Assembly (NCBI RefSeq): GCF_014268935.2
Contig: NZ_JABWRJ020000001.1
Location: forward strand, 1,550,001 to 1,614,000
Source of the DNA: Pseudomonas peradeniyensis
GTDB lineage: Bacteria > Pseudomonadota > Gammaproteobacteria > Pseudomonadales > Pseudomonadaceae
Reading direction: 5' to 3'
DNA: 64,000 nt
The notes beneath the pieces were generated by a model, which searched no databases, had not been told where the DNA came from, and saw only the letters and a program-made list of their open reading frames with translations. Positions 46,696-55,135 of this stretch are shown here, in pieces (position 1 is the stretch's first letter; every line of letters begins with the position of its first letter). A program made the translations under genes and the position numbers.

Positions 46696-48563
46696 GCATC
46701 ACGACCGAGATACCTGATGATCCGAAGCCGACTGCTGACGATGTTATTCAGGAGTGCTTAAACCTCGAGTACCCCCGTAGTTTCTTTCTGTACGCGGGTG
46801 CTGGCTCTGGAAAAACCCATTCGCTTGTGGTTGCCGTGAGGTCGCTGAAGGAACGAGAGCGGGAACGCCTGACCTTTGAGGGGCGGCAGATCGCGATCAT
46901 TACCTACACCAATGCGGCTTGTGAGGAAATTGCTCGTCGACTCGAGCACGACCCCTTGGTTGAAGTTTCTACAATCCATGCGTTCTCTTGGCGAATGATC
47001 AAAGGATTCAACGACGACATACGTGATTGGTTGCGCATCAAGCTCGCCGCAGACATCGAAGCGTTGGATGACAGGATCAGCCGTGCGCGGGGTGTTAACA
47101 AAACCTCTTTGGCGAACCAGGCCAGTCGCGACAGTAAGGCCGGGCGCCTGGCCAGCCTGGATGACATACCGGTCTTCACCTATAGCCCAACCGGTGACAA
47201 CCGGAGTAGGCAGTCATTGAATCATAGCGAGGTCATTCAGATGGCCGCGGCGTTCATCCCTAAGCCGCCGTTACTTGACGTCATGGCGGATCGGCACCCG
47301 GTGCTGCTTATCGATGAAAGCCAAGACACGAATGGCGATCTCATGGATGCTTTTCTGGAAGCGCAAGCAGCAATTCCTAAGCGTTTCTGCCTGGGATTGC
47401 TGGGCGACACGATGCAACGGATCTACAACGACGGGAAGGTTGGGCTGGATGAAGCGATTCCGTCAGACTGGGCCAAGCCTGAAAAGCGTGTGAACCGTCG
47501 TTGCCCGACGCGAATCGTTGAACTGATCAACGTGATCCGCGCCAGCGTAGATGATCATGAGCAGATACCCAAGCCGGGCGCCACTCAAGGTACCGTGCGG
47601 ATGTTCTGCACTCAGCAGGTTGCAGGCCTGGACTTTAATCTGGAAGAGCAGATCGCAAAGCAGATGGCTGACGTCACTGGGGACTCACAATGGGCATCAG
47701 GTGCAAAAGGCCGGAAGACCCTCATCTTGGAGCACAAGATGGCCGGGCGCCGTATGGGGTTTGAGGGCGTTTTCTCGCCGCTGTATGAAGTCGAGCACCT
47801 GAGTACGGGGCTTCTGGACGGAACGCTCCCCATACTTAAACTGTTCTTCGAGCGTGTGGGCCCGATTCTTGAAGCAGCGAAAGCAGATGAATTCGCGTTG
47901 ATGGAGGCCGTGCGACTACGATCTCCTCTGCTCGATCCTCAGCACCTACAGTCGGTACCCAATCAGCTTGACTTGCTTGAGTCTGTCGGCGAAGCGACTC
48001 AAAGGCTATGTGAATTGTTAAGGAACAACGACCCGCTGATTGAGGAGGTCGCTCATGTCCTTCAGCGGACTGGCCTACTTGAGCTGCCGGAACGGTTTAT
48101 GGAGGCTTTGACTCAGGGAGCAACGGCAGATGACGCACCCGATACTGCAGATCGGGATGCGCTTGAGGTGCATGCGTATCGGGTCGTCCTTGGACGCCCT
48201 TATTCGGAGATGGCCGCATTCGCGGATTATGCAAATGGGCTTTCGCCGTTTGACACCCATCAGGGTGTAAAGGGTTTGGAGTTCCCGCGAGTTATGGTGG
48301 TGTTGAACGACGAGGAAGCCGGCGGTTTTCTGTTCAGCTATGAAAAGCTGTTAGGCGTGGTGCCTGCATCTTCTACCGACGTGAAAAACCAGCTGGCCGG
48401 CAAGGACAACGCCCTATCTCGAACGCGGCGACTTCTGTACGTCACGTGCAGCCGCGCTGAGGAAAGTCTGGCCATCGTGGTCTATACCGCTCAGCCAGAG
48501 GTTGCCAAGGCAAGTGTCATCAGTGCTGGCTGGTTGAAAGCTGATGAGATTGTGGTGCTTTGA
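46692..48563 (+). CDS. UvrD/Rep-like superfamily 1 helicase (GajB-like)
   Basis: A 623-aa helicase with Walker A AGAGSGKT at residues 35-42, ITYTNAACEEIARRL (motif Ia), LLIDESQDTNGDLMDAF near 205 (motif II), LGDTMQRIYND (motif III), RVNRRCPTRI (motif IV), HQGVKGLEFPRVMVV near 522 (motif V) and RRLLYVTCSRAEESL near 587 (motif VI). All motifs needed for an active SF1 enzyme are intact. Its start lies in the stop of the OLD nuclease gene, so the two are translated together as in Gabija, where GajB partners GajA. Confidence 0.87.
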   Translation: MSITTEIPDDPKPTADDVIQECLNLEYPRSFFLYAGAGSGKTHSLVVAVRSLKERERERLTFEGRQIAIITYTNAACEEIARRLEHDPLVEVSTIHAFSWRMIKGFNDDIRDWLRIKLAADIEALDDRISRARGVNKTSLANQASRDSKAGRLASLDDIPVFTYSPTGDNRSRQSLNHSEVIQMAAAFIPKPPLLDVMADRHPVLLIDESQDTNGDLMDAFLEAQAAIPKRFCLGLLGDTMQRIYNDGKVGLDEAIPSDWAKPEKRVNRRCPTRIVELINVIRASVDDHEQIPKPGATQGTVRMFCTQQVAGLDFNLEEQIAKQMADVTGDSQWASGAKGRKTLILEHKMAGRRMGFEGVFSPLYEVEHLSTGLLDGTLPILKLFFERVGPILEAAKADEFALMEAVRLRSPLLDPQHLQSVPNQLDLLESVGEATQRLCELLRNNDPLIEEVAHVLQRTGLLELPERFMEALTQGATADDAPDTADRDALEVHAYRVVLGRPYSEMAAFADYANGLSPFDTHQGVKGLEFPRVMVVLNDEEAGGFLFSYEKLLGVVPASSTDVKNQLAGKDNALSRTRRLLYVTCSRAEESLAIVVYTAQPEVAKASVISAGWLKADEIVVL

Positions 48564-49021
48564 CTAAACTTCGACCAACGACGAAGCAGTCTTCTGGGAT
48601 AAAGGCACCTTTCAATAAAACCCGAGTAAGCCCTAACGTCACCATACCGCGTCAGGCATGCTCATGGCCTAAGGCATGATCGTACAGGTCTTGAAGCACG
48701 ACCGCAGTGCACGAGACGATGGGGATCTAGCAGGTTTAAGGATCAACTGGTATGCGCCGAAGCGGGCGTGGATATCGCCACAGCAGTCAGCGATTGACCC
48801 CTGAGCGGAGAGCAAAAAAATGATCTTACCGCACGTCCAGGCGACCACGCGCCCAGAGCATGATGGGAAGCTGTTGCGCACCAGATCCATTGCGAAGTGG
48901 GTCTGAGCAGACTGGCCCATGCCCACTTGATAGCGCCCATGCTTTCACGCATCGCACATGACCGCCCTTTTCCAGCGCGGGTTAAAGCAACGATTGCCTG
49001 CGTGGCGGTAGAATCCATATC
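48564..49021. other. Degenerate region after the defence pair
   Basis: A 458-base stretch without a convincing gene. On the minus strand, protein-like pieces are scattered over two frames (for example NRCFNPRWKRAV in one; GAYQLILKPARS further on), interrupted by stops. This looks like a decayed coding sequence. A transposase remnant is possible, but I cannot name a family. Confidence 0.35.
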
Positions 49022-49330
49022 TTACTGGTGAGTTTCACCCGTTTCGGTAGTAAATCCCAATGCTTGTAACTCGCCTTCCAAGCGAGCGAGAAGCGCTTGG
49101 CTATCGCGGTGCGGCTCTTTAAAAAGGTAGGCCGCAATCAGCACTGTGGCGGGATGAACCTCCAATACGTCCGCTAACTGCTCGAGCTTTTGAATCGTCG
49201 GGCCTTTTTGCCCTCTTTCCAGCGTACTCAAGTAGGTGCGGCTACTGACCGTCGAAAAGTCCTCCTGGGTCAGTTCCCGATGCTTGCGTAGCTGCTTGAG
49301 GGCAAGGCCAAAGGCCGTATTCAGTTCCAT
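49022..49330 (-). CDS. XRE-family transcriptional regulator
   Basis: A 102-aa protein. Its first ~65 residues form a helix-turn-helix of the Cro/C1 type: GLALKQLRKHRELTQEDFST and YLSTLERGQKGPTIQKLEQL. The C-terminal ~35 residues may dimerise. Regulators of this size often control mobile elements, toxin pairs or defence genes. It is divergent from the hypothetical gene at 49415, with two direct repeats in the 84-base gap that are likely its binding sites. Confidence 0.88.
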   Translation of the reverse strand: MELNTAFGLALKQLRKHRELTQEDFSTVSSRTYLSTLERGQKGPTIQKLEQLADVLEVHPATVLIAAYLFKEPHRDSQALLARLEGELQALGFTTETGETHQ

Positions 49331-49372
49331 TTTGCCAAATCCGCAAAAGGAACGATGAAGCCCGCTTGAACA

Positions 49373-49395
49373 CTATAGGACTACAATCTATAGGA
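49373..49395. promoter_or_regulatory. Direct repeats in the XRE divergent promoter
   Basis: CTATAGGA occurs at 49373-49380 and again at 49388-49395, 15 bases apart, in the gap between the XRE gene and the divergent gene at 49415. The spacing suits binding on nearly the same DNA face. Autoregulation by the XRE protein is inferred. Confidence 0.45.
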
Positions 49396-49414
49396 TTCAT
49401 TTCGAGGCTCAATC

Positions 49415-49861
49415 ATGTTCATTACCTATCGTCATCTTGAGATGCACCTGGATCCGCGGTTCGATTACTACCCGGCCCAGTTGTGGGCGGCTGTCGAACA
49501 GGACCTTCAATGGCCGTGGTTCTACGTGCAAATTGCTCGGCGGGATAAGCGTGAGGTGACAGCCAGCACGCTGCTGCTCCAGTACGCACATGACTTGGCG
49601 TGGATTATCGAAAACCAGTCGAAACACGCATGGGTCGAACAGGTGCAAATCGTAACCCCTGCCCATCTCAACGGACACTCCAAATGGCTGATGGAGCCGT
49701 TGCTGGAGGTGTGCGTAGTGCAGGACAAGGCTGGTGTAGCAGGCCTGCTCTTCAAAGTGGAAAACGACGTCCGCTATTCACTGCATCCCACGCGAGACCT
49801 AGAGAAACTGCTCGTGATCAACGTATTGTTCTCGGCTGAGTCGGATTTGGGGCGACGCTGA
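49415..49861 (+). CDS. Hypothetical protein (148 aa), divergent from XRE regulator
   Basis: A 148-aa soluble protein with no signal peptide, rich in aromatic residues in its first third (FDYYPAQLW, WPWFYVQIARRD). No family is recognised. It sits opposite the XRE gene and probably shares its operator, so it may be the regulator's target. The start at 49415 is followed by an uninterrupted frame with good codon use. Confidence 0.65.
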   Translation: MFITYRHLEMHLDPRFDYYPAQLWAAVEQDLQWPWFYVQIARRDKREVTASTLLLQYAHDLAWIIENQSKHAWVEQVQIVTPAHLNGHSKWLMEPLLEVCVVQDKAGVAGLLFKVENDVRYSLHPTRDLEKLLVINVLFSAESDLGRR

Positions 49862-50039
49862 ACAGCAGTCGGAGCTGGCCATCTCGACCGGAATTTCATG
49901 AGCGCACCCTAGCAGTATCTTTGATCGTTGCTTGCCCAATCCCGGTGTCTGCAGGTAAACGGGGTCACGGTATTAATCTGGGGTCTTCACAAGAGGAGAC
50001 AGTTGCCCGTCAACAGCTTCCACAGGCCAGTCAGGTGGT
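49862..50039. other. Short intergenic stretch
   Basis: This stretch lies between two convergent genes. No clear hairpin or gene is visible. Confidence 0.4.
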
Positions 50040-50207
50040 TCACATCAAAAATGTCCACGATGGGCAAATCTTGTCGCTTGACTCACTAGGCGAGAGCTTG
50101 CGCTTCAAGGAGAAAACACCCTCGACGTACTCAAGGATCAACTCCTCCCCAACGTCCCATCCCAGCCCATCGAGCAACGCGGACGGCAGCTTGATTCGGC
50201 TGCTCAT
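50040..50207 (-). CDS. Small AbrB/MazE-like swapped-hairpin protein
   Basis: A 55-aa protein with IKLPSALLDGLGWDVGEELI and LEYVEGVFSLKRK, the strand-turn pattern of AbrB-type DNA-binding domains often seen as antitoxins. It overlaps the 93-aa gene by one base (TGATG), ending a three-gene set. If it is an antitoxin, the partner could be either upstream gene, but neither looks like a known toxin. Confidence 0.6.
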   Translation of the reverse strand: MSSRIKLPSALLDGLGWDVGEELILEYVEGVFSLKRKLSPSESSDKICPSWTFLM

Positions 50208-50488
50208 CAGTAGCGGTACTCTTGCGGCGAAAAACGCCCCTTGGGACCAAACAGCAACATGGCCGTAAGTCTTTCCAAGTAGGCCGCCGCTTCCCTGGGA
50301 GCATACTGCGCGAAATATACCCGCTGCGCCGCAGGCAGCGTAGCGCGGTGCGCGAGGCACGCCTTCACCATCTCTGTCAGCACATAGCCGCGGACGTCAT
50401 AACGTGCATCCACGGCGCGCAGGACGGTGTCATAGCATGCGTAAAAAGTCGATTGCGGACTGACCTGCCGTTGGGTATCGCTACTCAT
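50207..50488 (-). CDS. Hypothetical protein (93 aa) in the KfrA-linked set
   Basis: A 93-aa helical protein (STFYACYDTVLRAVDARYDV and RVYFAQYAPREAAAYLERLT are typical pieces) with no recognised family. The start at 50488 overlaps the upstream gene stop (ATGA), and its stop overlaps the AbrB-like gene, so the three are co-translated. A longer upstream open frame was rejected because it lies inside the neighbouring gene. Confidence 0.6.
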   Translation of the reverse strand: MSSDTQRQVSPQSTFYACYDTVLRAVDARYDVRGYVLTEMVKACLAHRATLPAAQRVYFAQYAPREAAAYLERLTAMLLFGPKGRFSPQEYRY

Positions 50489-50886
50489 CCCTGGCTCCCG
50501 GCCTGCCAAGAGGCCAGAAACTGCAACACCTGATCGACTTGTCCCTGACTGACCAACTGCTCCGCAGTCTGCTGGTCGAAGGTTGGTAATGGCTCGAAGC
50601 GAAACCAAGTGATCGCCGGCTGGATGGCAATCCCGTTCTCGGCTACCGCCAAGACCACCCGAAGGGCATCTGCGATAAACCGCTGCGCCGCTTCGACATC
50701 TGATGTTCTAGCCGCATCTGGTTGGCTGCGACGATAGACTGCGACCTGGTCAGCAAGCACGACAGGTCTGAGGCCAAAAATCTCGACGTAGCGCTCAACT
50801 GAGTAGGGTGCGCCGTTCGCGGTACAAAGGTAGTCGATTAACTCGGCGGTCGATAGCGCCGCTGCTTGGGGTGCCCCCTGATTCAT
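50485..50886 (-). CDS. Hypothetical protein (133 aa) in the KfrA-linked set
   Basis: A 133-aa protein with a strong GGAGG ribosome site. It contains ELIDYLCTANGAPYSVERYV and VYRRSQPDAA, and an alpha-helical C-terminus. No family is recognised. It is the first gene of a three-gene set and lies 188 bases downstream of the KfrA-like gene on the same strand. Confidence 0.65.
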   Translation of the reverse strand: MNQGAPQAAALSTAELIDYLCTANGAPYSVERYVEIFGLRPVVLADQVAVYRRSQPDAARTSDVEAAQRFIADALRVVLAVAENGIAIQPAITWFRFEPLPTFDQQTAEQLVSQGQVDQVLQFLASWQAGSQG

Positions 50887-51074
50887 GGCTCATTCCTCCC
50901 ACTACGTTTCACACTACAGCATGCCCGCAAACCGGCGCCGGGCAAAGCCCCTCTTGGTCGCCGGATCCGCCTACGTGGACGCACCATTTTCCGACCCATC
51001 AAGCGGCCTTCATGCCTCCTCAGCGCCGTACTTACTGATGTAGCCGCGTCGGTCCAAGTACAAAGCGTCGACGC

Positions 51075-52043
51075 TCAGTTGCGCTTGTTAGTTGAACGCC
51101 GCGGGCGACTGGCCAGCACCTCAATTCGGGCTTCGGCCGCCACCGCACGTTCACGAGCTTCGGCCAAATCCTCTCGGGCAGCCTGCAAGGCGGCCTCTAG
51201 GCGACTGATGTATTCACCCGCCTCGCTAGCGCGTTGCTGGACCTGCGTCAACTGCGCGCCGAGCAATTGCCCCTGGCTACGTGCCGCCTGCAACTGGTCA
51301 CGGGTGTCTGTTAGGACAAGCTGATGCTCCTCCATGCCGCGCTGGGCAATGCTGAGCCGGCCTTGGGCGTCCTTAAGTTGTGCGCCCAGTGCTTTGCTCT
51401 CCTCCCGGGCTCGATCGATCTCGCGATAGGCGCGGTCTTCGACGTCGCGGGTGTAGCGCTGCTGCTCGCTACGCGCTTGCTCAGCCTGCTTACGGCTTTC
51501 CTGCAACAGATGGTCGACTTCGGTCAATTGCGTACGCGCCTCGTCACGCTGCGCTTGCAGTTCATCGCGCTGGTTGCGCAGGTCGTCGATCTGGGCCTGG
51601 CGTTGGGTCAGTAACTGTTCCAAGTCAGCCAGACGGACTTCTGCGCCCTGCCTCGCTGCCACAGCTTCCACCGTCTGCTGACGGGCCTGTGCGACTTCCA
51701 GACGCGCGCGAGCCTCCAGCTCGGCCAGCGCCTCGCGCTCTTCTAATAGCACTTGACGCTGGCCGGCCAACGCCTGCTCCGCCGCGCCCTGGGCCAAGGT
51801 GGTCGCCTGCTGCCAAATAGCAACGAAGGCCTGCGCCACCTCCGCCGGCAATCCGGGTAGCCGGGTTTCGCCGCGCAGGCGCCCGGCCAGCTGTTCCCAC
51901 CACTGATCGAGCAGCGCGCCGACCCGCGCCGGGCTGCCGCGGCCGAGCGCCAGGCGCACGCGCTCCACCGTCGGCCGCTCACCACGGGCCAGCACCGCGT
52001 CCGCCGCCGCGAAAACGTCAGTTTCTGGTACGCCTACCGCCAT
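51075..52043 (-). CDS. KfrA-like DNA-binding coiled-coil protein
   Basis: A 322-aa protein. Residues ~8-60 form the KfrA N-terminal DNA-binding region (VFAAADAVLARGERPTVERV, then LGRGSPARVGALLDQWW). From ~75 to 315 it is one long coiled coil rich in Ala, Gln, Glu and Arg. KfrA proteins are plasmid-borne, bind DNA upstream of their own gene and help partition or transfer. Their presence in a chromosome usually marks an integrated plasmid or conjugative element. It has a GGAGGG ribosome site. A 13-base palindrome upstream is a likely operator. Confidence 0.85.
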   Translation of the reverse strand: MAVGVPETDVFAAADAVLARGERPTVERVRLALGRGSPARVGALLDQWWEQLAGRLRGETRLPGLPAEVAQAFVAIWQQATTLAQGAAEQALAGQRQVLLEEREALAELEARARLEVAQARQQTVEAVAARQGAEVRLADLEQLLTQRQAQIDDLRNQRDELQAQRDEARTQLTEVDHLLQESRKQAEQARSEQQRYTRDVEDRAYREIDRAREESKALGAQLKDAQGRLSIAQRGMEEHQLVLTDTRDQLQAARSQGQLLGAQLTQVQQRASEAGEYISRLEAALQAAREDLAEARERAVAAEARIEVLASRPRRSTNKRN

Positions 52044-52613
52044 GCCCTACCCTCCGCCCCATTAGGTCTGATAATTAAATCTTATCCGACCCTATTAATA
52101 TAGATCTTAATTTTTTTTACGTTTAACGTATTTTATCATACGAATGGTGACAAAACCTTACTCTAGTGACAACCTCGTTATCCGCCAACAGAAAGTAAAA
52201 TGAGGTCAGCTGAGACTGGAATGAGCTCGGTATGCCTGGGCGGCTGCACTTTGTCACTGAGGCCTACAGCTCCATGCCAGCACACCCCAGCTGGCTTGCA
52301 GAATTACAGCCATCACCTGATCGACGACCAAGCCGGTCGCTCTACATAGAAACTCATTCGACATTTAAATCGAGCGGCAGCCCGTCGGTGAGACCGCCGA
52401 GAGGTTCGAACGGAACCTTGCCTCAAACGCTGCACTTGACTAACAAAGAAAATGAAGGCGGCGATAAACTTATGCCACGAACGGTCGAACCAGCACATTG
52501 CTCGAAGAAAAAGTAAACAACGTGGGTGCAAGCTGATGGCAAATCACTAGGTATATAACTGCTCGAATTCTGGTTCCTGGCCCGCAGTCCTGACTCTGGA
52601 CGTGCATTGACAA
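52044..52613. other. AT-rich promoter region of the KfrA-like gene, with palindrome
   Basis: This 570-base gap separates the KfrA-like gene from the PucR-type regulator. Its first 130 bases are strongly AT-rich and contain the palindrome TACGTTTAACGTA at 52118-52130 and a run of eight T before it, plausible as a KfrA-type binding site and promoter. The rest (52200-52613) holds only a random-looking open frame and no supported gene. This may be the edge of the accessory region. Confidence 0.4.
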
Positions 52614-53867
52614 CTATTTCTCGTCGCCTGCAAATGGGGTATTCCAGATCACCAGCTCGAGTGCGGCAGCGATCTGGATGCGATGGTCGCCAAACGGAAT
52701 AGGCAGCAAGTCCTGGGCGCGCTCCAGCCGGCGCAGCAAGGTATTGCGATGGGTACCCAGCACCTCGGCGGTCTGGGTGATGTTGCAGCCATTGGCCAGG
52801 AAGGCATGCAACGATTGCTGAAGCACCGTGGGCTCGGTCGCCAAGCGCCCCAGCGTGTTCAATACGAACTGCCTGGCCGCGCGGGCATCCTGGGTCATCA
52901 GCGACACCATCCTCACCTGATCGATCGTGGCAACGCCGGGTGAGCCCGCCAAACGGCCCATCAACCGCTGGGTGGTCAAGGCTTCCAGGTGCGAGCGCCG
53001 GAAGCCATTCATCCCCGCGCCCGCCGAACCGATTGCCGCGCGCATCTTCGGAAATTGCCGGGCGACGACCTGCAGCAGGTTCAGGTCCAGCGGCTTAACC
53101 GCATGGCTCCAGGCCCACAGGGTCGCATGGCCCGCGAATACGATCAGAGGCGCTACCGTGCCCGTGAGCTGCGCCAGAGCACGCGCCATATCCTCCAAGG
53201 GGCGAATCTCGGCGTCCGGGGTTTCACTCCAGACGAGGCAGGCATGGTGCCTCTGAGCCAGGCTGTAACCCAGTCGCTTGCCGAACTGCTCCGCGTCCAC
53301 ATCCCTGCCATCGAGCAGCCGGCTGACCAGGCTGCGTTTATCGATAGGGTCGTCATGGGCCTGGGCGCTTTTTTCTTCGAGGATGATCTGCGTCACCACA
53401 CGCATGTTACTGTCGATGAATTCCGAGATCGACCGCGACGAGACCTCTAGGAATTCCTTGAGCACCGCGGGATCCTGCGTCAGGCTGAAGGCCATCTTCA
53501 TCCACAGGTCCCAGGCTGCGTTCTGTGTCGACCTTGCAACATTCATCAGCAGTTCGGCCCCCCCCCTGCGGGCGAGCTCCCTGGCCGTGTCCACCATGTC
53601 AACGGACACATAGGGTTCCACCGGCTCCCCAGGGCGCTGCAGGTTGGCATTCGCCCAGTGGAGCAACTCTGCCCGATTGGCGCGCCGACACGCGGCCAGG
53701 ATGACCGGGTCCTCCAGCAACCTGGCATCTTCGGGCGAGGAGAGCAGTGACTGGTTCAGGCGCTCGACCCACTCGGGTGGCAGCGCCTGAGCGAGTTCGG
53801 CGCCTTTGCGCATGAGCTCGCGAACTGTTTCCGAGGGGCGTGGCCAGGGTGATGGCGTGTTGGTCAT
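52614..53867 (-). CDS. PucR/CdaR-type transcriptional regulator
   Basis: A 417-aa regulator ending in the PucR-family helix-turn-helix: LHAFLANGCNITQTAEVLGT followed by HRNTLLRRLERAQDLLP (residues ~358-395). The middle has a GGDEF-like regulatory fold with YSLAQRHHACLVWSE. The N-terminal ~150 residues match the sensory part found in related Pseudomonas regulators. It is divergent from the dioxygenase-like gene at 54105 with a 237-base gap, so it may control that gene and perhaps the DUF1329-RND operon. The effector is unknown. Confidence 0.85.
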   Translation of the reverse strand: MTNTPSPWPRPSETVRELMRKGAELAQALPPEWVERLNQSLLSSPEDARLLEDPVILAACRRANRAELLHWANANLQRPGEPVEPYVSVDMVDTARELARRGGAELLMNVARSTQNAAWDLWMKMAFSLTQDPAVLKEFLEVSSRSISEFIDSNMRVVTQIILEEKSAQAHDDPIDKRSLVSRLLDGRDVDAEQFGKRLGYSLAQRHHACLVWSETPDAEIRPLEDMARALAQLTGTVAPLIVFAGHATLWAWSHAVKPLDLNLLQVVARQFPKMRAAIGSAGAGMNGFRRSHLEALTTQRLMGRLAGSPGVATIDQVRMVSLMTQDARAARQFVLNTLGRLATEPTVLQQSLHAFLANGCNITQTAEVLGTHRNTLLRRLERAQDLLPIPFGDHRIQIAAALELVIWNTPFAGDEK

Positions 53868-54104
53868 GGGCGGTGCAAATCACTCAAAAATCGGCTGGGA
53901 AATAGTGCAGTTCGTACCTTGGCGCAGGGCCAGTGGAAACCTAGCATGCACTCACTGCCTGAACAAAAACTACAAGGAGGCACCGTGACGCTCCATGTCC
54001 TTTTTTGGGTTTAACGCAGTGGCAAGTAGGCCTGTTTCCTGATGCCCGTTGATCAAACGTCAACCCGCCTGCGCAACCGTTCCTTTCAATCTGGAGTGTT
54101 CTTA

Positions 54105-54918
54105 ATGTCAGCCTCTCGCGCCTCCACGCCAAGCCTACCCGTGGTAACCCGCTCGACTTCCGCGCAAGAGATTGCGCTGCTGAGCGACCAAGCAGGTGCA
54201 GTAATCATCCGGAACTTCATGACCCCAGAACAAGTCGTACGGATCAACAACGAACTCGACGCCCCGCTGGCCGCGCTCGATGCCGGCTCTAGGCACGAGC
54301 AAGAGCTGACTGCCGAGTTCCATGGCCATCAGACCAAACAGCTCACCAACCTCGTCACCCACAGCAAGACCTTTCGTGAGGAAATCCTCGATGACGACCT
54401 CTTCCACGAACTGGGGAGCGTGCTTTCGCCCCGGGTGCGGTGACTGGTGGCTGACCACGGCCCAGTTGATCGAAATCGGCCCAGGCAACAAAGCGCAAAT
54501 GCTGCACCGTGACATGATGCAGTACCAACCGGTCGTGCCCATGAACAACGCCATCACCAACCTCATGCTGGCCCTGACCGATTTCACCGAAGAAAACGGC
54601 GCTACGCGCCTCATCCCCGGGAGCCAGGACTGGGATGATTACGAAGACGTCGGCACCCCGGAAATGACCATCCCTGCCGTGTTGAACGCAGGCGATGCGG
54701 TACTGTTCGGCGGCAAGGTCGTCCATGGTGACGGCGCCAACGTGACCGCCGGTGAGTTCCGCCTGGGCCTGACCATTCCACTGCAGGCTTCGATCCTCAC
54801 GCCGGAAGAGGCTTATCCGTTGATCGTGCCGCTGGAGGTGGTAAAGACGCTTTCTGCGCGCGTGCAGAAGATCATCGGCTTCCGTTCGCAGTATCCTGCG
54901 GGCAGCCCAGGCCTGTGA
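54105..54918 (+). pseudogene. Phytanoyl-CoA dioxygenase family gene, frameshifted
   Basis: Two overlapping frames make one gene. The first runs from the ATG at 54105 (GGAG upstream) to a stop at 54441-54443. The second continues with CGDWWLTTAQLIEIGPGNKA, the metal-binding H-x-D in LHRDMMQYQP, GATRLIPGSQDWDD and KVVHGDGANVTAGEFRLGL up to 54918. Removing one base in the CCCCGGG run at 54429-54435 joins them to a normal ~270-aa Fe(II)/2-oxoglutarate oxygenase. Either a real mutation or an assembly error would explain it. The rest of the protein looks intact. Its substrate is unknown; the PucR neighbour suggests an inducible catabolic or tailoring role. Confidence 0.8.
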
Positions 54919-54973
54919 CAGCATAACTACGCTGACCTGGCGGACCATCTGCAGCTGTAACGCGTGTAATCGA

Positions 54974-55001
54974 TCCGGGGGGCAGGCCACCTGCCCCCGG
55001 A
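54974..55001. terminator. GC-rich hairpin after the dioxygenase gene
   Basis: A near-perfect 12-bp stem beginning TCCGGGGG at 54974 pairs with CCCCCGGA ending at 55001, with one bulged G and a short loop. It lies between the dioxygenase gene and the convergent YCF48-like gene. There is no T-run, so a factor-dependent or bidirectional stop is possible. Confidence 0.45.
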
Positions 55002-55135
55002 TATGCCCTGCTTGGTCCGTAATGCCCTGTCCTCTGCGTTGACCGCGTCCTCCCCCCCTCTTAAGGGGTTGATGATTGGCGTTCGGCCTGGGTTGTTTTG
55101 CGACCCAAGCCATGGCCAGTTCGTCCGGTAACGCC

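Noticed and set aside
48669..49018. IS1-type transposase
   Set aside because: A loose resemblance to the middle of IS1 transposases was seen across two frames, but catalytic residues and terminal repeats could not be identified, so no family is named.
41917..52043. CRISPR array or attachment sites
   Set aside because: No regularly spaced repeats, no tRNA end and no integrase were found when scanning the island and its edges by eye.
52232..52516. 94-codon frame in the gap after the KfrA-like gene
   Set aside because: Composition is random, with no ribosome site and no family resemblance.
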